Assembly: GCA_025677825.1 (NCBI GenBank)
Contig: JAIXMO010000016.1
Coordinates: 434,001 to 498,000 of the forward strand
Reading direction: 5' to 3'
Length of the DNA: 64,000 nt
Origin: Helicostylum pulchrum
Lineage: Eukaryota > Mucoromycota > Mucoromycetes > Mucorales > Mucoraceae
A program made the translations under genes and the position numbers. Positions 36,861 to 47,744 of the stretch are shown piece after piece. Within the stretch, counting starts at the first letter, position 1, and each line of letters opens with the position of its first letter. Below the pieces are notes generated by a model. That model did no database searches. It was not told the origin of the DNA and saw nothing but the letters and a program-made list of their open reading frames with translations.

Positions 36861-36920
36861 CTCGATAGTAAAATATAGTGTGTGTACAAAAAAATAAAAT
36901 AACAAAGATTTTTTTTATTA

Positions 36921-38298
36921 TTACATGATTGTACATTTATCCTTCTTTTTTCCTTGAATTTCATCGAGTTCGTCTAATCTCTTTTGAGCGTCTTTTCCAA
37001 TAGAGCCACCACCAGCAGCAGCTTTTTGAAGCCACTCCCTAGCTTCATCTAAATCACTTTTCACACCTCGACCCTCTGAATACATACCTGCCAAGTTGAC
37101 CTGAGCCAATTGAAACCCCTGCAAGGCAGCCATGCGAAAGAACTCTGCAGCGTTAAAGCTATTTGCCTCTACGCCATGCCCTTTGAGGAATCTGAGGCCT
37201 ACATTGTACTGAGCTTCGGCCATACCTTTGACAGCGGCCTTTTGGAAATGCTTAAATGCCTTTTCTTGGTCGGGCTTTCTTTCGTCGTTGCCAAGACCTG
37301 AGGAGCAGTAGACGCCGAGCATAAAGTTGCATTGGGGGTTACCGGTCTGTGCGCCCTTCTTGAAATAGTCGATGGCTTTTTTATGATCTTGGTGTACGCC
37401 GTAGCCTAATCGGTACATGCGTCCTAGCTCGCTGTAGGCTTTATCGAGACCGGCTTGACCTGCAAGTTCGTATAGTTTAACAGCAGATGCAACTTGGTCA
37501 GGCTGCGTGCGCATGATGATGGCGGCTAAATTGATCTGTGCGTATGGGTGGCCCTTTTGGGCAAGTTGGGACATCACTTTGATGCCTTCTTCTTCGTTCT
37601 TGAGGGTGCCGGCGTAGCCGCGATAGACCATGTTGGCGTAACTGAATGCGCCTCGGTCGTCACCATGTTCCATACCAAGTTTGTAAAGCTTTAATGCAAG
37701 TGGTGCACCAACTATATTGTGTATAAGTTTGCTTTGTTGTTTGTTGTTATTTATAGGTTTTTAAACTTACATTTAGAATTTCTTAATAAAATATTACCGA
37801 AAGCTGTTAGTTCGGTAGATTTATTATTCACCACTACAAAGTAAAATATTAGGCTTTTTTGCATGATTATTTTTACTGCGTTTTTTTTGTACGTTTTAAT
37901 ATTTTGTCGTTGTCAAATGTATCATTTATCAAGATGGAAACGATTTCTTTTTGAGTATCGATAGGTAAAGAGATTTGTTTTGATTGGATAGCTAAATTAA
38001 GTACGTCGTCTTCAGGTAAAATGTCTTTTACAGTTACTTTTGAAAAGTCTTTTATAAGGTCATGATCTATCACTGATTTTTTATCACTTTTTTTTTTTTT
38101 TTTTTGTTTAGTTTTGCTGTAATGTTGGCAATGAAGAGAAATAACTTACATCTTGTCATTGAGAAAAGGTTCAAATATTCCACCGATATAAGCTTTGTTG
38201 TTGCGAGTTGCATATAGTCTTTTTGGGATAGTCACATTATATCTACTACTCCTTTTGGCAATAATGAAAACCCGTTGAACTGAACGTTGACTGGACAT
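36921..38298 (-). CDS. Sel1-repeat protein with N-terminal presequence and C-terminal CaaX box
   Basis: Exons 38298-38150, 38086-37893, 37833-37771, 37711-36921; 1197 nt, 398 residues, all junctions in phase. Six or more Sel1-like helical repeats fill the C-terminal 250 residues ('AYSELGRMYRLGYGV', 'CNFMLGVYCSSGLG', 'AQYNVGLRFLKGHGV', 'AQVNLAGMYSEGRGV'), a scaffold for protein contacts. The N-terminus 'MSSQRSVQRVFIIAKRSS' is Arg/Ser-rich without acidic residues, as in mitochondrial presequences, and is followed by 'KRLYATRN'. The protein ends 'KDKCTIM', a CaaX motif predicting farnesylation. The Sel1 plus CaaX pairing recalls fungal chitin synthase activators Chs4/Skt5, but those are longer. 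It converges on the RidA gene. Confidence 0.8.
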
Positions 38299-39010
38299 GG
38301 TTTATTTTTACTTTCAGAAAAAAAAAAGGAGTACCCTCGCATTTAACACTGTTTTTGTACTATAATTTTTTTATTTTTAAATAGCCGCTTTTTCTCTCTC
38401 TCTCCAATTTTAACGTGTGGTTACAAAAATAGTGTGAAGACATGCATTTGGCATTTTATTAGTAGGGCCAATAATATCAAAGTACATTAATAAATGACGA
38501 ATTAAATTATTTTGCATACGATTTATATTAACGTACAAAAGATGAATAATCGGTTCTACCATTTAAAGTAGTTACGCCCATAAAGGGTTTCCTTCCCTCA
38601 TTACCATTGTAATAGAAATAATAACATAGTCCCTTTTACTTGAGAGACACACACGCTTTGCCCCAAAAAGAAAAAGAAAAAAAGAATTACTTAATTACCA
38701 AGGTCCCCCCTCCCCTCGCTATTTGACCAGATAAAAAAAAAAAACGTTACAATAATTTTGAATAGGAAATAAAAGCACAAGCTTGAGGCACGACAATTAG
38801 GATAGGTCATGCCTCACCTCATTAACATGCAACTAAACGTGTGTGTGACGTAGTAAACAAAAAAATAAAATAGGAACATTTAAAAAAAAAAAAAAAGGAC
38901 ACCTTTCTTCTTTTTCTTTTTTTTTTATACAAATACAAAATAATTGGTGCTTTAATTCATCATTGTAATTTAGAAAGTAAAAATAAAATCAGTTCTTCAT
39001 GTATCAATAA
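38299..39010. other. Divergent intergenic region
   Basis: The Sel1 gene (-) and the coiled-coil gene (+) diverge from this 712-base AT-rich gap. No specific motif is seen beyond poly-A/T runs. Confidence 0.5.
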
Positions 39011-40239
39011 ATGGATCTTGAGGAATATGCCCAGGTACCAAAAGAATACACAATTTATTTTTTTACTGTTTAATTTACTGGTTTTTTTCTTGTAGCAGTC
39101 TTTAAGTGATTCGGAGTCGTTTCAATGTAATCACTGGGCTAAAGGTGAGAACTTGTTTATTATTATTATTATTTTATGCATGAAATTTAATCGTTTTATA
39201 AATATAGAATCCAATCACTATTATCATCGTAAAAAGGTACACACAAAAAATAGGAGAAAGAAAAAAATAAGGAGCACAACCTCATTCTAAATCCCCTTTT
39301 TTATTATAATAGCTTTATACATCTTATTCAACACCTATCAACATTAATTATTCGAACGATGAAGTACAAGAAAAAAATCAGTTTTTAAGAGAAATTGGTC
39401 AAGTAAAGCAAGACATACTTCGTTTTAGAACAGAAATGAATGGTTTAGCAAAGCAAATGGATGGCATGGAAACTGACCTCGTAAGCTATAAAAATATATC
39501 ACGTAACTTTATTTCTTATTTACCCTTTTTTTTTTTTTTTTTTTTTTATAATAGAATCATTCAAAAGATAGAGTTCGTAAGTCACTTTTTCTTCATTTAT
39601 TACACTACAGAACTTTAATTCTCTTTTTAAAAATAGGTGAAATCGAAAAGGGTTTAACAGCAACGCAGGAAGTGAATGTAAACCTACAAGTTTTACTAGA
39701 GAAAGCTGTAAATACACAGAGAGAATCGGATGTGTATGCAACGCGGGCCATGCGGCATATTCATACCAATTTAGCCACGGTAAAAGAAATTCACACACAC
39801 TTTTTAATTTTATTTTTTAATATTAAAAATTAAATGAATTTAGGTTGTATACGAAACCGGTCAGTTAAAAGGTAGAATATCTACTATTGCTGATTACCAA
39901 AAGCAGCATCAAGGTAGTGTTAGCGACGTAGCCGAACGAATGCGTGAATACACGCATATGCTTGAGCAGGCTCAAGGAACAATTCAATCCCTTCAACCAC
40001 CTTGTAAAGAAGACGTGATGAGTTCATTAGATATAAGAAGTTATTCAACTGATGATGATGATGACGAAGAGGAAGAAGAGGAAGAAGAAGAAAATAACAA
40101 GAAAATTGCATTAAATAATGTCGAAATGTATAGGCACAGAATCATCAAAAAGAGAGCATCTAACCCCGAAATTATATCAAAGGCTTGGTTACCTCAAAAA
40201 GGACTAAGAATTTTACTAAATGATTTCAATAGCTTCTGA
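39011..40239 (+). CDS. Coiled-coil protein, not recognised
   Basis: Seven short exons: 39011-39034, 39096-39144, 39208-39236, 39313-39480, 39555-39576, 39637-39779, 39844-40239; 831 nt, 276 residues, every junction in phase. After a Ser-rich N-terminus with one Cys-His pair, residues about 45-190 are heptad-like helices without Pro ('QVKQDILRFRTEMNGLAKQM', 'EIEKGLTATQEVNVNLQVLL'). An acidic run of Asp then Glu precedes a basic segment ('EMYRHRIIKKRASNPE'), and the protein ends 'LNDFNSF'. Organisation suggests a structural or complex subunit with a short functional C-terminus. No family was recognised. Confidence 0.7.
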
Positions 40240-40359
40240 TCTTCTTGTCGTACAAAAAATATAATGTATAGTAATAATAATAATAAAATATACTTTTTTT
40301 TTTTTTTCCTTTCTTTCCCTTTCCTTTTTTTTTCTCCTCCACCCCCTTTTATACATATC

Positions 40360-40563
40360 ATGATGGCAGCGAATAGAAAATCATCAAGACAATCTCCAAT
40401 CATATTAGGCGCTATTATCATGTTAATAGACTTGTGGATTGTGTATTGTGCTTGCATGTCTTCCAGATCACTTGCCTTCAAGTTGGGTTGGACCGTTACT
40501 GTCTTTATGTTTCCGTTTGGCGGACTATTACTTTATTTACCTGTAACTTTTTTATTGCCTTGA
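40360..40563 (+). CDS. Small two-TM protein, PLDc_N-like
   Basis: 67 residues from MMAANRK. After a basic, Ser-rich start, 'PIILGAIIMLIDLWIVYCAC' forms the first TM, a short loop with 'SSRSLAFKLGW' follows, and 'VTVFMFPFGGLLLYLPV' forms the second. The W-x-(hydrophobic)-P-(F/I)-G-(G/P)-L-LY pattern in the second TM resembles the PLDc_N-type small membrane domain. An in-frame upstream Met at 40264 would add a Phe-rich leader that is probably untranslated. The gene begins 120 bases after the previous stop on the same strand. Function unknown. Confidence 0.55.
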   Translation: MMAANRKSSRQSPIILGAIIMLIDLWIVYCACMSSRSLAFKLGWTVTVFMFPFGGLLLYLPVTFLLP

Positions 40564-40726
40564 TTCTTACTAATTACCTGCCAAAAAATGTGATGGCATG
40601 ATTTTTTTTTACTTGACTAATAAGGCCACTCTATTCTCTCTTTTCATAACACACACTTCTAAAAATGCTTCCAATAAATAAATAGTTAAGCAAAAATTAA
40701 TTATTTTTCCAAAAAGAATGTTATTT

Positions 40727-43200
40727 TTATTTTTGCTTGGGCGGCGTAGGTTCATTAGAACGTCTTCTGAATTCAGGAGGTCTTTCACTATTGTGTTGTG
40801 ACATGTACGTAAAAATATTATGTATGTTTTTAACTGCCATCACATCGCGATTCCATACGGTGTTACAAGAGTCACACTTAAGTACAGCATGGAGTTTACG
40901 CTTTGATCCAGTAGTTAAAATGATTTAAATTTTGTTCTTTACAGTTGTTACATGTTTGACGATCAACAAAAATAATCTCAGGTTTTCCTTTAGAATCTTC
41001 AGACATTTTTAGCTGTGGCGTCCTTTATTCTTTTGGTTGGAGAGGGAAGCTTTCCTTTCGTTGGGCTATTAAATTCGGCGTCTCCGTAAGCAATTAATGT
41101 TACTTTTTCATCTGTTTGATTGTTATCCTTTGGTGCAGATAGTACTGGATTTTCTTTGTTTGGTTTCTGCATTTTGTTGCGAAGGGTACTTGTACTATTG
41201 TATTTTTTGCTACCTGGGAATAAACTTTTGGCGATTTCATGAGTTGCTTTCTGTTTTTTGATATAGCTTTTAAAATTTTCTTTGATAGACCTAATTTTAA
41301 ATATATTAGTATACTCTTGAATGTAATAGTAGATTGAAACTTACCAGTTATCTTTGTTGTAATAGCTATAAATTCTTTCATAATTCTGAAGTCTAACAGA
41401 AACAGTCTTCTTCGTTGTTTGTTTTCAGAAAAGGCAAGCCACTGATGAATTCAAAATCACGTTGGTTTTCATTTTGGTGCTTCATACGAGTAGCTTTAAC
41501 ATTATTATAGTCGCAGTTATGGTAGTATTCTTTAGTTGAGGTTTTTCGGATTCTTTCTTTATCTTGCGTACAGCCAGAATCAACAGCTGTGTATATCTCA
41601 GTCACACCAGGATCAGCGCCCCATACAACTGCTTCATTATTTTTAACTTCATTCTCAAAATCCTTGGGAGTTAAACCTTTAGTAGCTTTAGATTGAGATT
41701 TCTTTGCAGCTTTTTTCTTAAAAGTAAACTCAACAGAATGACCATTTGTTTGAATTATATTCCTATATATAAAAAATTAGTATAACTTGTAGTAAAACGT
41801 AAAAAGTTACTTACCAAAATTTGCGATTATTGTCGCATATGTTTTTTTTTCTTTCTAATACCTATTTTAGAGAAATTAAAGTAGTCAGTATACAGGTCTG
41901 TAATATCATTTTCTGTAGGATTCTTAGGGATATTAGTTTTTTTCGTGCTTGTCTTGATAACTCTCAAAAATGCTTGCTTATCTATTTGGATAGATTTGGA
42001 TACACAGTCATATAGTGGAAGCAAAGAAAACGTTCTTGAATCTCTGGGGTCGGTATACTTCATTGGTTTAAAATTATTCTCCTGAATGTTCTTTTGGGTA
42101 TCTTGAATAAAACTTTTGATATTTTCCATATCTTCTTAGGGCAACTTTTCAAACTTCTTGGTAATTTTTAATTGCTCGTTTAAATTAATAGCGGTCATTA
42201 CAGCGACTTTTAGACTATTAAAAGATTTCCAATTCTATTTGGCAGTACTTGGAATAGCTTTGAGCTTTCTATAAATATATGCAGAAGAAGCAGTTTTTTG
42301 AGATACATTTTCTTTGATGACACATTTCTTTTTGAATTTCATGGAACCATTTTAAATAAAGTTCAGGATATGCATAAAGCTTTGGTTCAGTTGGAGGTTT
42401 ATCAGTAGCATCGTCATATTTAGACCAAAAATTAAGGGCTTTTTTGACGATAGATTCGTTTGCTGCGTTCTTTTCTACGGAGGAGGGCCATTTACAATTG
42501 CCTGGGTTTGATTTCTTTTGATAAATATAGTGTGCAAGGGCTTTTCTTTTAGCAATTGATAAATTATTTCCACAAAAAAGTTCATGATCAACTTTTGAAA
42601 ATAAAGCAAGAAAATAACGGATAGTTCTTTTCTCGTAGCTTTTGACAACGCCATTACGAATATTTGTTTCATATTGTACGTCATAATTGAAATGATGCTT
42701 TGGTATCCTTGTCCTTTGTAATCTTAAATTAATTTCTTCTGGTAAAGAGTCACAAAACTTCTTGAAACTATCGGTAATGTATTTAGTAGCTTTTTTTTCC
42801 TTGACCAACAAAGAGTGAAAAGAGTTGATAAATTAAATGTTGTTCAATACGAGCAACGGGTTTGTTATTCTCCAACTTTTCAAGATAAAAGTAATTTGCG
42901 AACATAGATCCAGCATAAACTACTTGAGTAACACGTTTTACAACTTTTTGAAGCTCAGCTATCACAGCAGCGTTTGTACAGACTTTATTCAAGTTTTTGA
43001 ATTTTTTAGGTGCTGCTGCTCTACTTTTGACTTGTTCTGGGCATTTCTTACTTGAGGGTCTTTCATGGTCTGTTCCTTGGCAACTTGGACATTTCTTAGA
43101 TTTACTTTTCTCTGCTGCTGCTTTTTCCTTGGCTTTCCTTAACTCTTCTCGTTTGTTGATTTTTTTTTGGACCTTTTTACTAGTCTTTTCTTTTTTTCTT
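40727..43200 (-). pseudogene. Fanzor (eukaryotic TnpB-like RNA-guided nuclease) gene, apparently decayed
   Basis: Read from 43200 down to the stop at 40727. In order: basic helix; zinc knuckle 'CPSCQGTDHERPSSKKCP'; helical N-lobe with 'FNYDVQYETNIRNGVV'; 'SRTFSLLPLYDCVSKSIQID'; 'RKFWNIIQTNGHSVEFTFKK' across the 41813-41764 intron; RuvC-I 'VVWGADPGVTEIYTA' with its catalytic Asp; helix bundle across the 41345-41293 intron; 'LIAYGDAEFNSPTKGKLPSP' (the GDG...KG element of fungal Fanzors); zinc ribbon 'CNNC' ... 'CDSC'; RuvC-III 'VWNRDVMAVKNI'. Six one-base frame breaks (near 42795, 42331, 41846, 41423, 41008, 40926) and stops at 42237-42235 and 42138-42136 interrupt it. The usual (D)E(Y/F).TS segment with the RuvC-II Glu before the first CxxC is absent ('VDRQTCNNC'). 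The 5' end is uncertain. Confidence 0.85.
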
Positions 43201-43619
43201 ATATATATAATTACACATGGTAAGAATACGTATATTTTAACTGAGGTTTTTATATTAATGCATACATATTGTATAGTTTATCTTCTTATACTGATGCTGA
43301 GTTCTGTGTGAATGACTTCTTGGCGGTGCTTCCTTATTAAACGGTTAATTTCCACTGGTTAACTTTCTTTTACTGGTTGACTTTTCAAACTACTGTCATG
43401 TTGCTGAAGTTGGTATATCTGAATTAAGGACTCCTCGCTGGTAATTCTTCCTTGATGGTACTGTCTTTCCTTGCTGGTGTCTTTGTTATATGGTTGGTGT
43501 GGCGGTATTTTGGAGCAGATGCTTTACTGCTGTGTAATATTTTTCCCTTTTGGAATTTTTTTTCCTCTAAAAAGGGGGTTGTTACCGATACCGGCGTTTA
43601 GTATATGTAAACACGGCTG

Positions 43620-43889
43620 GTTTACTATGTAAACACTGATGGTTTACTTGCCCAAAGATGTCTTCTGTTAATAATGTATGCGTATTAAAGATAAGTAATC
43701 ATATGTATATATTGATATATTATTTCCGAACGACTTGGCTAACTACTTTAAATACTTGTTTGCGCTATAGCATCAGTCCCAGGTCTGCTCTTATGCGTAT
43801 ATTATAAAGATAAGTAATCATATGTATTCATTGATATATTATTTCTGAACGACTTGGCTAACTAGTTTAAACATTTGTTTGCGCGGTAG
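43620..43889. repeat. Inverted repeat and two ~95 bp direct repeats upstream of the Fanzor gene
   Basis: GTTTAC-TAT-GTAAAC at 43620-43634 is a perfect inverted repeat within a cluster of GTTTAC/GTAAAC words (43597-43650). Two direct copies of about 95 bases follow, 43678-43770 and 43793-43889, sharing GATAAGTAATCATATGTAT, TTGATATATTATTTC and GAACGACTTGGCTAACTA with about 85-90% identity by eye. They lie on the 5' side of the Fanzor relic. Confidence 0.75.
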
Positions 43890-44284
43890 ATTGATAAGTT
43901 TTCGGATCAGGGTGTACATATCACATTTTATTCAATTGCATAACTTGTATTAAGGTGGAGATTCGCCCCGATCCATGCCTCAAATGACGTTGTAATGTCA
44001 TAATGCGGTCCATATAACTGTTCCGGTATTCCTTATCGCCACCTAGTAAGTCAAGTAACTTTTTTTTTTAAAAAAAATCATTACGTCTTTTCTCATTCAT
44101 CCAATCACATTTTTTGTCGTTTAACATAATCTTAGGTGATGATTTTACAAGCTTAAGATACAAGTCATTTTATTATAATACATATTTTATTTTTAGGACG
44201 TCTATTGCACTGATTTAGTAGCGTGAGATTGGATAAAAGGAGAGAGTAGGGAAGGATTATTTGGTTAATTAGATATCTTTTTTT

Positions 44285-46591
44285 TTATGCGCTAGCACTT
44301 GGTGTGTCTTCAGGGAATGGAGGAGGAGAGGAAATCTAAAAAAAAAAGATATCAGTATATTTTTACTCATAATATTATCATACAATTATCTTTACCTTCT
44401 TTCTAACATATTCGTCATAAACAGTAAACTCCTCAAAGGGTCTCTTACCCAAAAGGTTTTCCATATCTTCTCTTGTTAATACTTCCTTTTCTAACAATAA
44501 CTTGGCAACCTTTTCAATATCAGATTTCTTTTCCTTTAATAATTGCAAGGTACGAGTATAAGCATCTGTAACCAACTTTCTCGCTTCGTTATCGATTAAT
44601 GTACCAGTTTCTTCAGAGTAAGGCTTTTGGAATTGTTGTTCACCAGAAGGATCTGTGAAAGAAAGAGGACCAACCTTTTCGTTCATACCATAGGTAGTAA
44701 CTTGAGCATACGCAATCTTGGTAACCTTTTGTAAATCATCATGAGCACCAGTAGTAATGGAATCGAAAAAGATTTCTTCAGAGACACGACCACCGAGAGT
44801 CATACACATACGATCTAACAAGTGTGCCTTGGAGTAGAGGTATTGGTCCTTGGGCAAATATTGGGCATAACCAAGAGCAGCAGAGCCACGGGGAATAACA
44901 GACACCTTGAGCAAAGGGTCGGCATGCTTCAAGTACCAACCAGCAACAGCATGACCAGCTTCATGATATGCAACAGTCTTCTTTTCTTCAGGAGATAAAA
45001 TACGAGACTTCTTTTCGAGACCAGCAATGACACGTTCAATAGCGTCTTCAAAATCTTTTTCTTCAACATCTTCCTTCAAACGACGAGCAGCAATTAAAGC
45101 AGCTTCGTTACAAACATTTCTTAAATCAGCACCACTGAAACCAGGAGTTAAAGCAGCTAATTTTCTAGACAGTTGTTCAATATTGACCTTTGTCTTGATA
45201 GGCTTTAAATGAACCTTCATAATTTCAGCACGACCACCAATATCAGGACGATCAAGAGCAATATGACGATCGAAACGACCAGGACGCATCAAAGCAGAAT
45301 CCAAGACGTCAGGACGATTGGTACCGGCCAATACGACAACGTGCTGATTTGAGTCAAAACCGTCCATTTCAACCAACAATTGATTTAAAGTACTTTCTCT
45401 TTCATCATTACCACCCATTTGTCCACCTTTACCTCTTGATTTACCAATGGCATCAATTTCATCAATAAAAATAATACAAGGTGCGTTCTTCTTTGCAGTA
45501 GCGAATAAATCACGTACACGAGAAGGACCAACACCGACAAACATTTCAACAAATTCAGAACCAGAGACACTCAAGAAAGGTACACCGGCTTCACCAGCAG
45601 TAGCTTTAGCTAACAAGGTCTTACCTGTACCTGGAGGACCAGATAAAATGGCTCCCTTAGGAATGGTAGCACCCAGCTTTTCGTAAATAGCAGGATTCTT
45701 TAAGAAATTAACGAATTCCATAATTTCAACCTTTGCTTCATCGGCGCCAGCAACGTCCTTAAATTTAACACGAATATCTGTTTCTTGATTGAACATTTTG
45801 GCTTTACTTTTACCGATACCAAAGATACCGCCTTGACCACCGGCACCGGCACCACCACGCTTAGTCATATAAACAAGTACACCAATTAATAAAACGGTAG
45901 GAGCGAAATGTAAAAGTGTTTGAACGATGCTAACTTCATCACGATAAGCGACAGCAATACGTTCGTTTGAAGGAATACCCAATTCATTTTGAGCGTCTTC
46001 CAACTTTTGTTCAAAATTATCAGGCGAACCGATTGTAAATACAAAGGTCTGTCCAGGGTTCACACCAACAGAATTAGCCTCAGATCTTAAATAAACTCGT
46101 ACTCTATTACGGTTGACAACAACTAATTTATCTACAAGGCCTTTATCCAATAATTGAGTACGGAATCCTTGCCATGTAATCTCTCTCGATCCATCAGCAG
46201 GTGAAGTGAGTTTCCAAAGCAACCAAGTACCAGCAGCAGTACCAAGCAACATATTCATATTGAGTTGGACTTCAGGGGGTTTATTTCCGCTACCTTTAGG
46301 TGGTGGTGGAGGTTTAGGAATTTGGTCACTAGAATTCTTTGAATGTTTCGACGCGGCTTCCTCTGCTGATTGTTTGGCTTGTTTACCAGACTGTTTACCG
46401 AAAAAACTCTCAAACCCTTTAGGAATATTGAATGGTTTGTCATCTTTATTCTTTGGTTCCTTGTCAGTAGAGTATTTGCGAATATCTTTACGTAAGAGAG
46501 TCGTGGGCTGATTAAAGCGTGTCAGTATTGGTACTCGAGGTACACTGCGTTGTGTCGATCGCACACCGATCTGAGCTAGGCGAGATAGCAT
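44285..46591 (-). CDS. AFG3: Mitochondrial m-AAA protease (AFG3/YTA12 family)
   Basis: Inner-membrane ATP-dependent metalloprotease for quality control and processing, for example of MrpL32. Two exons: 46591-44396 and 44335-44285; 2247 nt, 748 residues. Arg-rich presequence from MLSRLAQ, a Lys/Ser/Pro-rich segment, TM1 near residue 108 ('[14 protein letters not shown]'), TM2 near 217-238, then the AAA domain with Walker A 'GPPGTGKT' (about 318), Walker B '[11 protein letters not shown]' (about 370) and arginine-finger 'MRPGRFDR'. The M41 zinc site 'HEAGH' is near 540, with the third ligand in 'TTGAHDDL'. The start is MLSRLAQ; the longer in-frame Met at 46690 gives a Phe-rich leader. Afg3 and Yta12 are close and were not separated here. 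Confidence 0.95.
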
Positions 46592-47115
46592 ATTTTTTTT
46601 AAGAAAAAAAAAAAAAAAGGGGATAGGGGAAAAAAAAAATGCGTAGTTAATATACAAGTTCCATTCTTTTCCACAATAAACACCAATCACTCTCGCGATT
46701 ACTCCACGTCACTTTGCGGAGTGAAAACCCCCGGGTGAGTCTGTGTGGTGTATGTGTGTGTGTGTAGCCAAAACATGCTTTTTAATGTCAAACTTGGTCA
46801 ATTAAAATTAAGCGTTGTCCTTTGTGTAAACCAATTAAAATATTATCGAACCATTTTTTTTAAAAAAAAAGAAGAGAAAACACACATCATTTAAAAAAAA
46901 AGTGCATAATAATAACCATTATACACCCATTTCGCGCTTAAAGAATATACGAGACCCAAAAAGTATTTTAAAAAAAGAACAATACCCATCCACACAAAAA
47001 AAAAAAAGATATCTCAAAGGATATAGCAGTTACATTTTCTTCCCTTTATGTACAAAAACAAAAAAGAACAGCCTAATTTCTTGATTTTTTTATTTTATAT
47101 AAAAACTTGACAGAT

Positions 47116-47603
47116 TTACTGGCTTAACTCTTCCTTGGTCAAAACACCCAATTCAGCTCTAATAGGTTCTAATTCCTTAAGGTATTCCAAGTATTGAGTT
47201 TCGTTTTCGACCTTATCCTTAAGACCTTCAAAGACACGAACAGCAGTGGCAAAATCGTTAACACGACGAGAGGCCTTGAGAGCAGACTCGATAACAGAGG
47301 TAGCAGGAACAAGATCGTAAGCGAAAGCGTTGTTCAAACCACGTTGAAGTTCGAAAAGATCCTCAACACCATCAAAGAACTTGACATAACGTTCGTTGAA
47401 CGATTCAAAACTCTCATCCTCATGGCTAGAAGAGTAGAAACGGTTACCCATAGCTACTTGATACATGTTAAAAAAAAAAAGTTTTATGGGCATGTTTTGA
47501 AGCAACTATAAAATAATTTACCCATGATAGGACGAGCAGTGGCAGGAACGGCTGAACGAACAGCAATACGAGAGACAGTACCAGTGAAAGCAGCACGAAG
47601 CAT
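47116..47603 (-). CDS. COX6: Cytochrome c oxidase subunit 6 (COX5A type)
   Basis: Nuclear-encoded matrix-side subunit of respiratory complex IV. Two exons: 47603-47522 and 47453-47116; 420 nt, 139 residues. Presequence 'MLRAAFTGTVSRIAVRSAVP' precedes the intron; the mature part has the family signatures 'FNERYVKFFDGVEDLFELQR', 'LNNAFAYDLVPA', 'ALKASRRVNDFATAVRVFE' and 'YLKELEPIRAELGV'. A longer in-frame Met at 47678 is less likely because it adds an uncharged Phe run. Confidence 0.95.
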
Positions 47604-47744
47604 TTTAGAATATAAAAAAGTTGAGTGGGGAGGGTTAATAAAAAGAAAGAAAAAAAAACAATGACAAAAATCCAACATTAACCAGAAGAGCAGGGCGCGG
47701 CAATTTAATATCTCACGTGATTTATTTTAAAAAAGACAGATTTT

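Noticed and set aside
42837..43311. Plus-strand hydrophobic ORFs over the Fanzor relic
   Set aside because: The minus strand carries the zinc knuckle and Lys-rich helix; the plus-strand hydrophobic residues are the antisense of Lys/Glu/Ala codons.
46206..46511. Plus-strand ORF inside the m-AAA protease gene
   Set aside because: It is antisense to the Lys/Ser/Pro-rich segment after the presequence.
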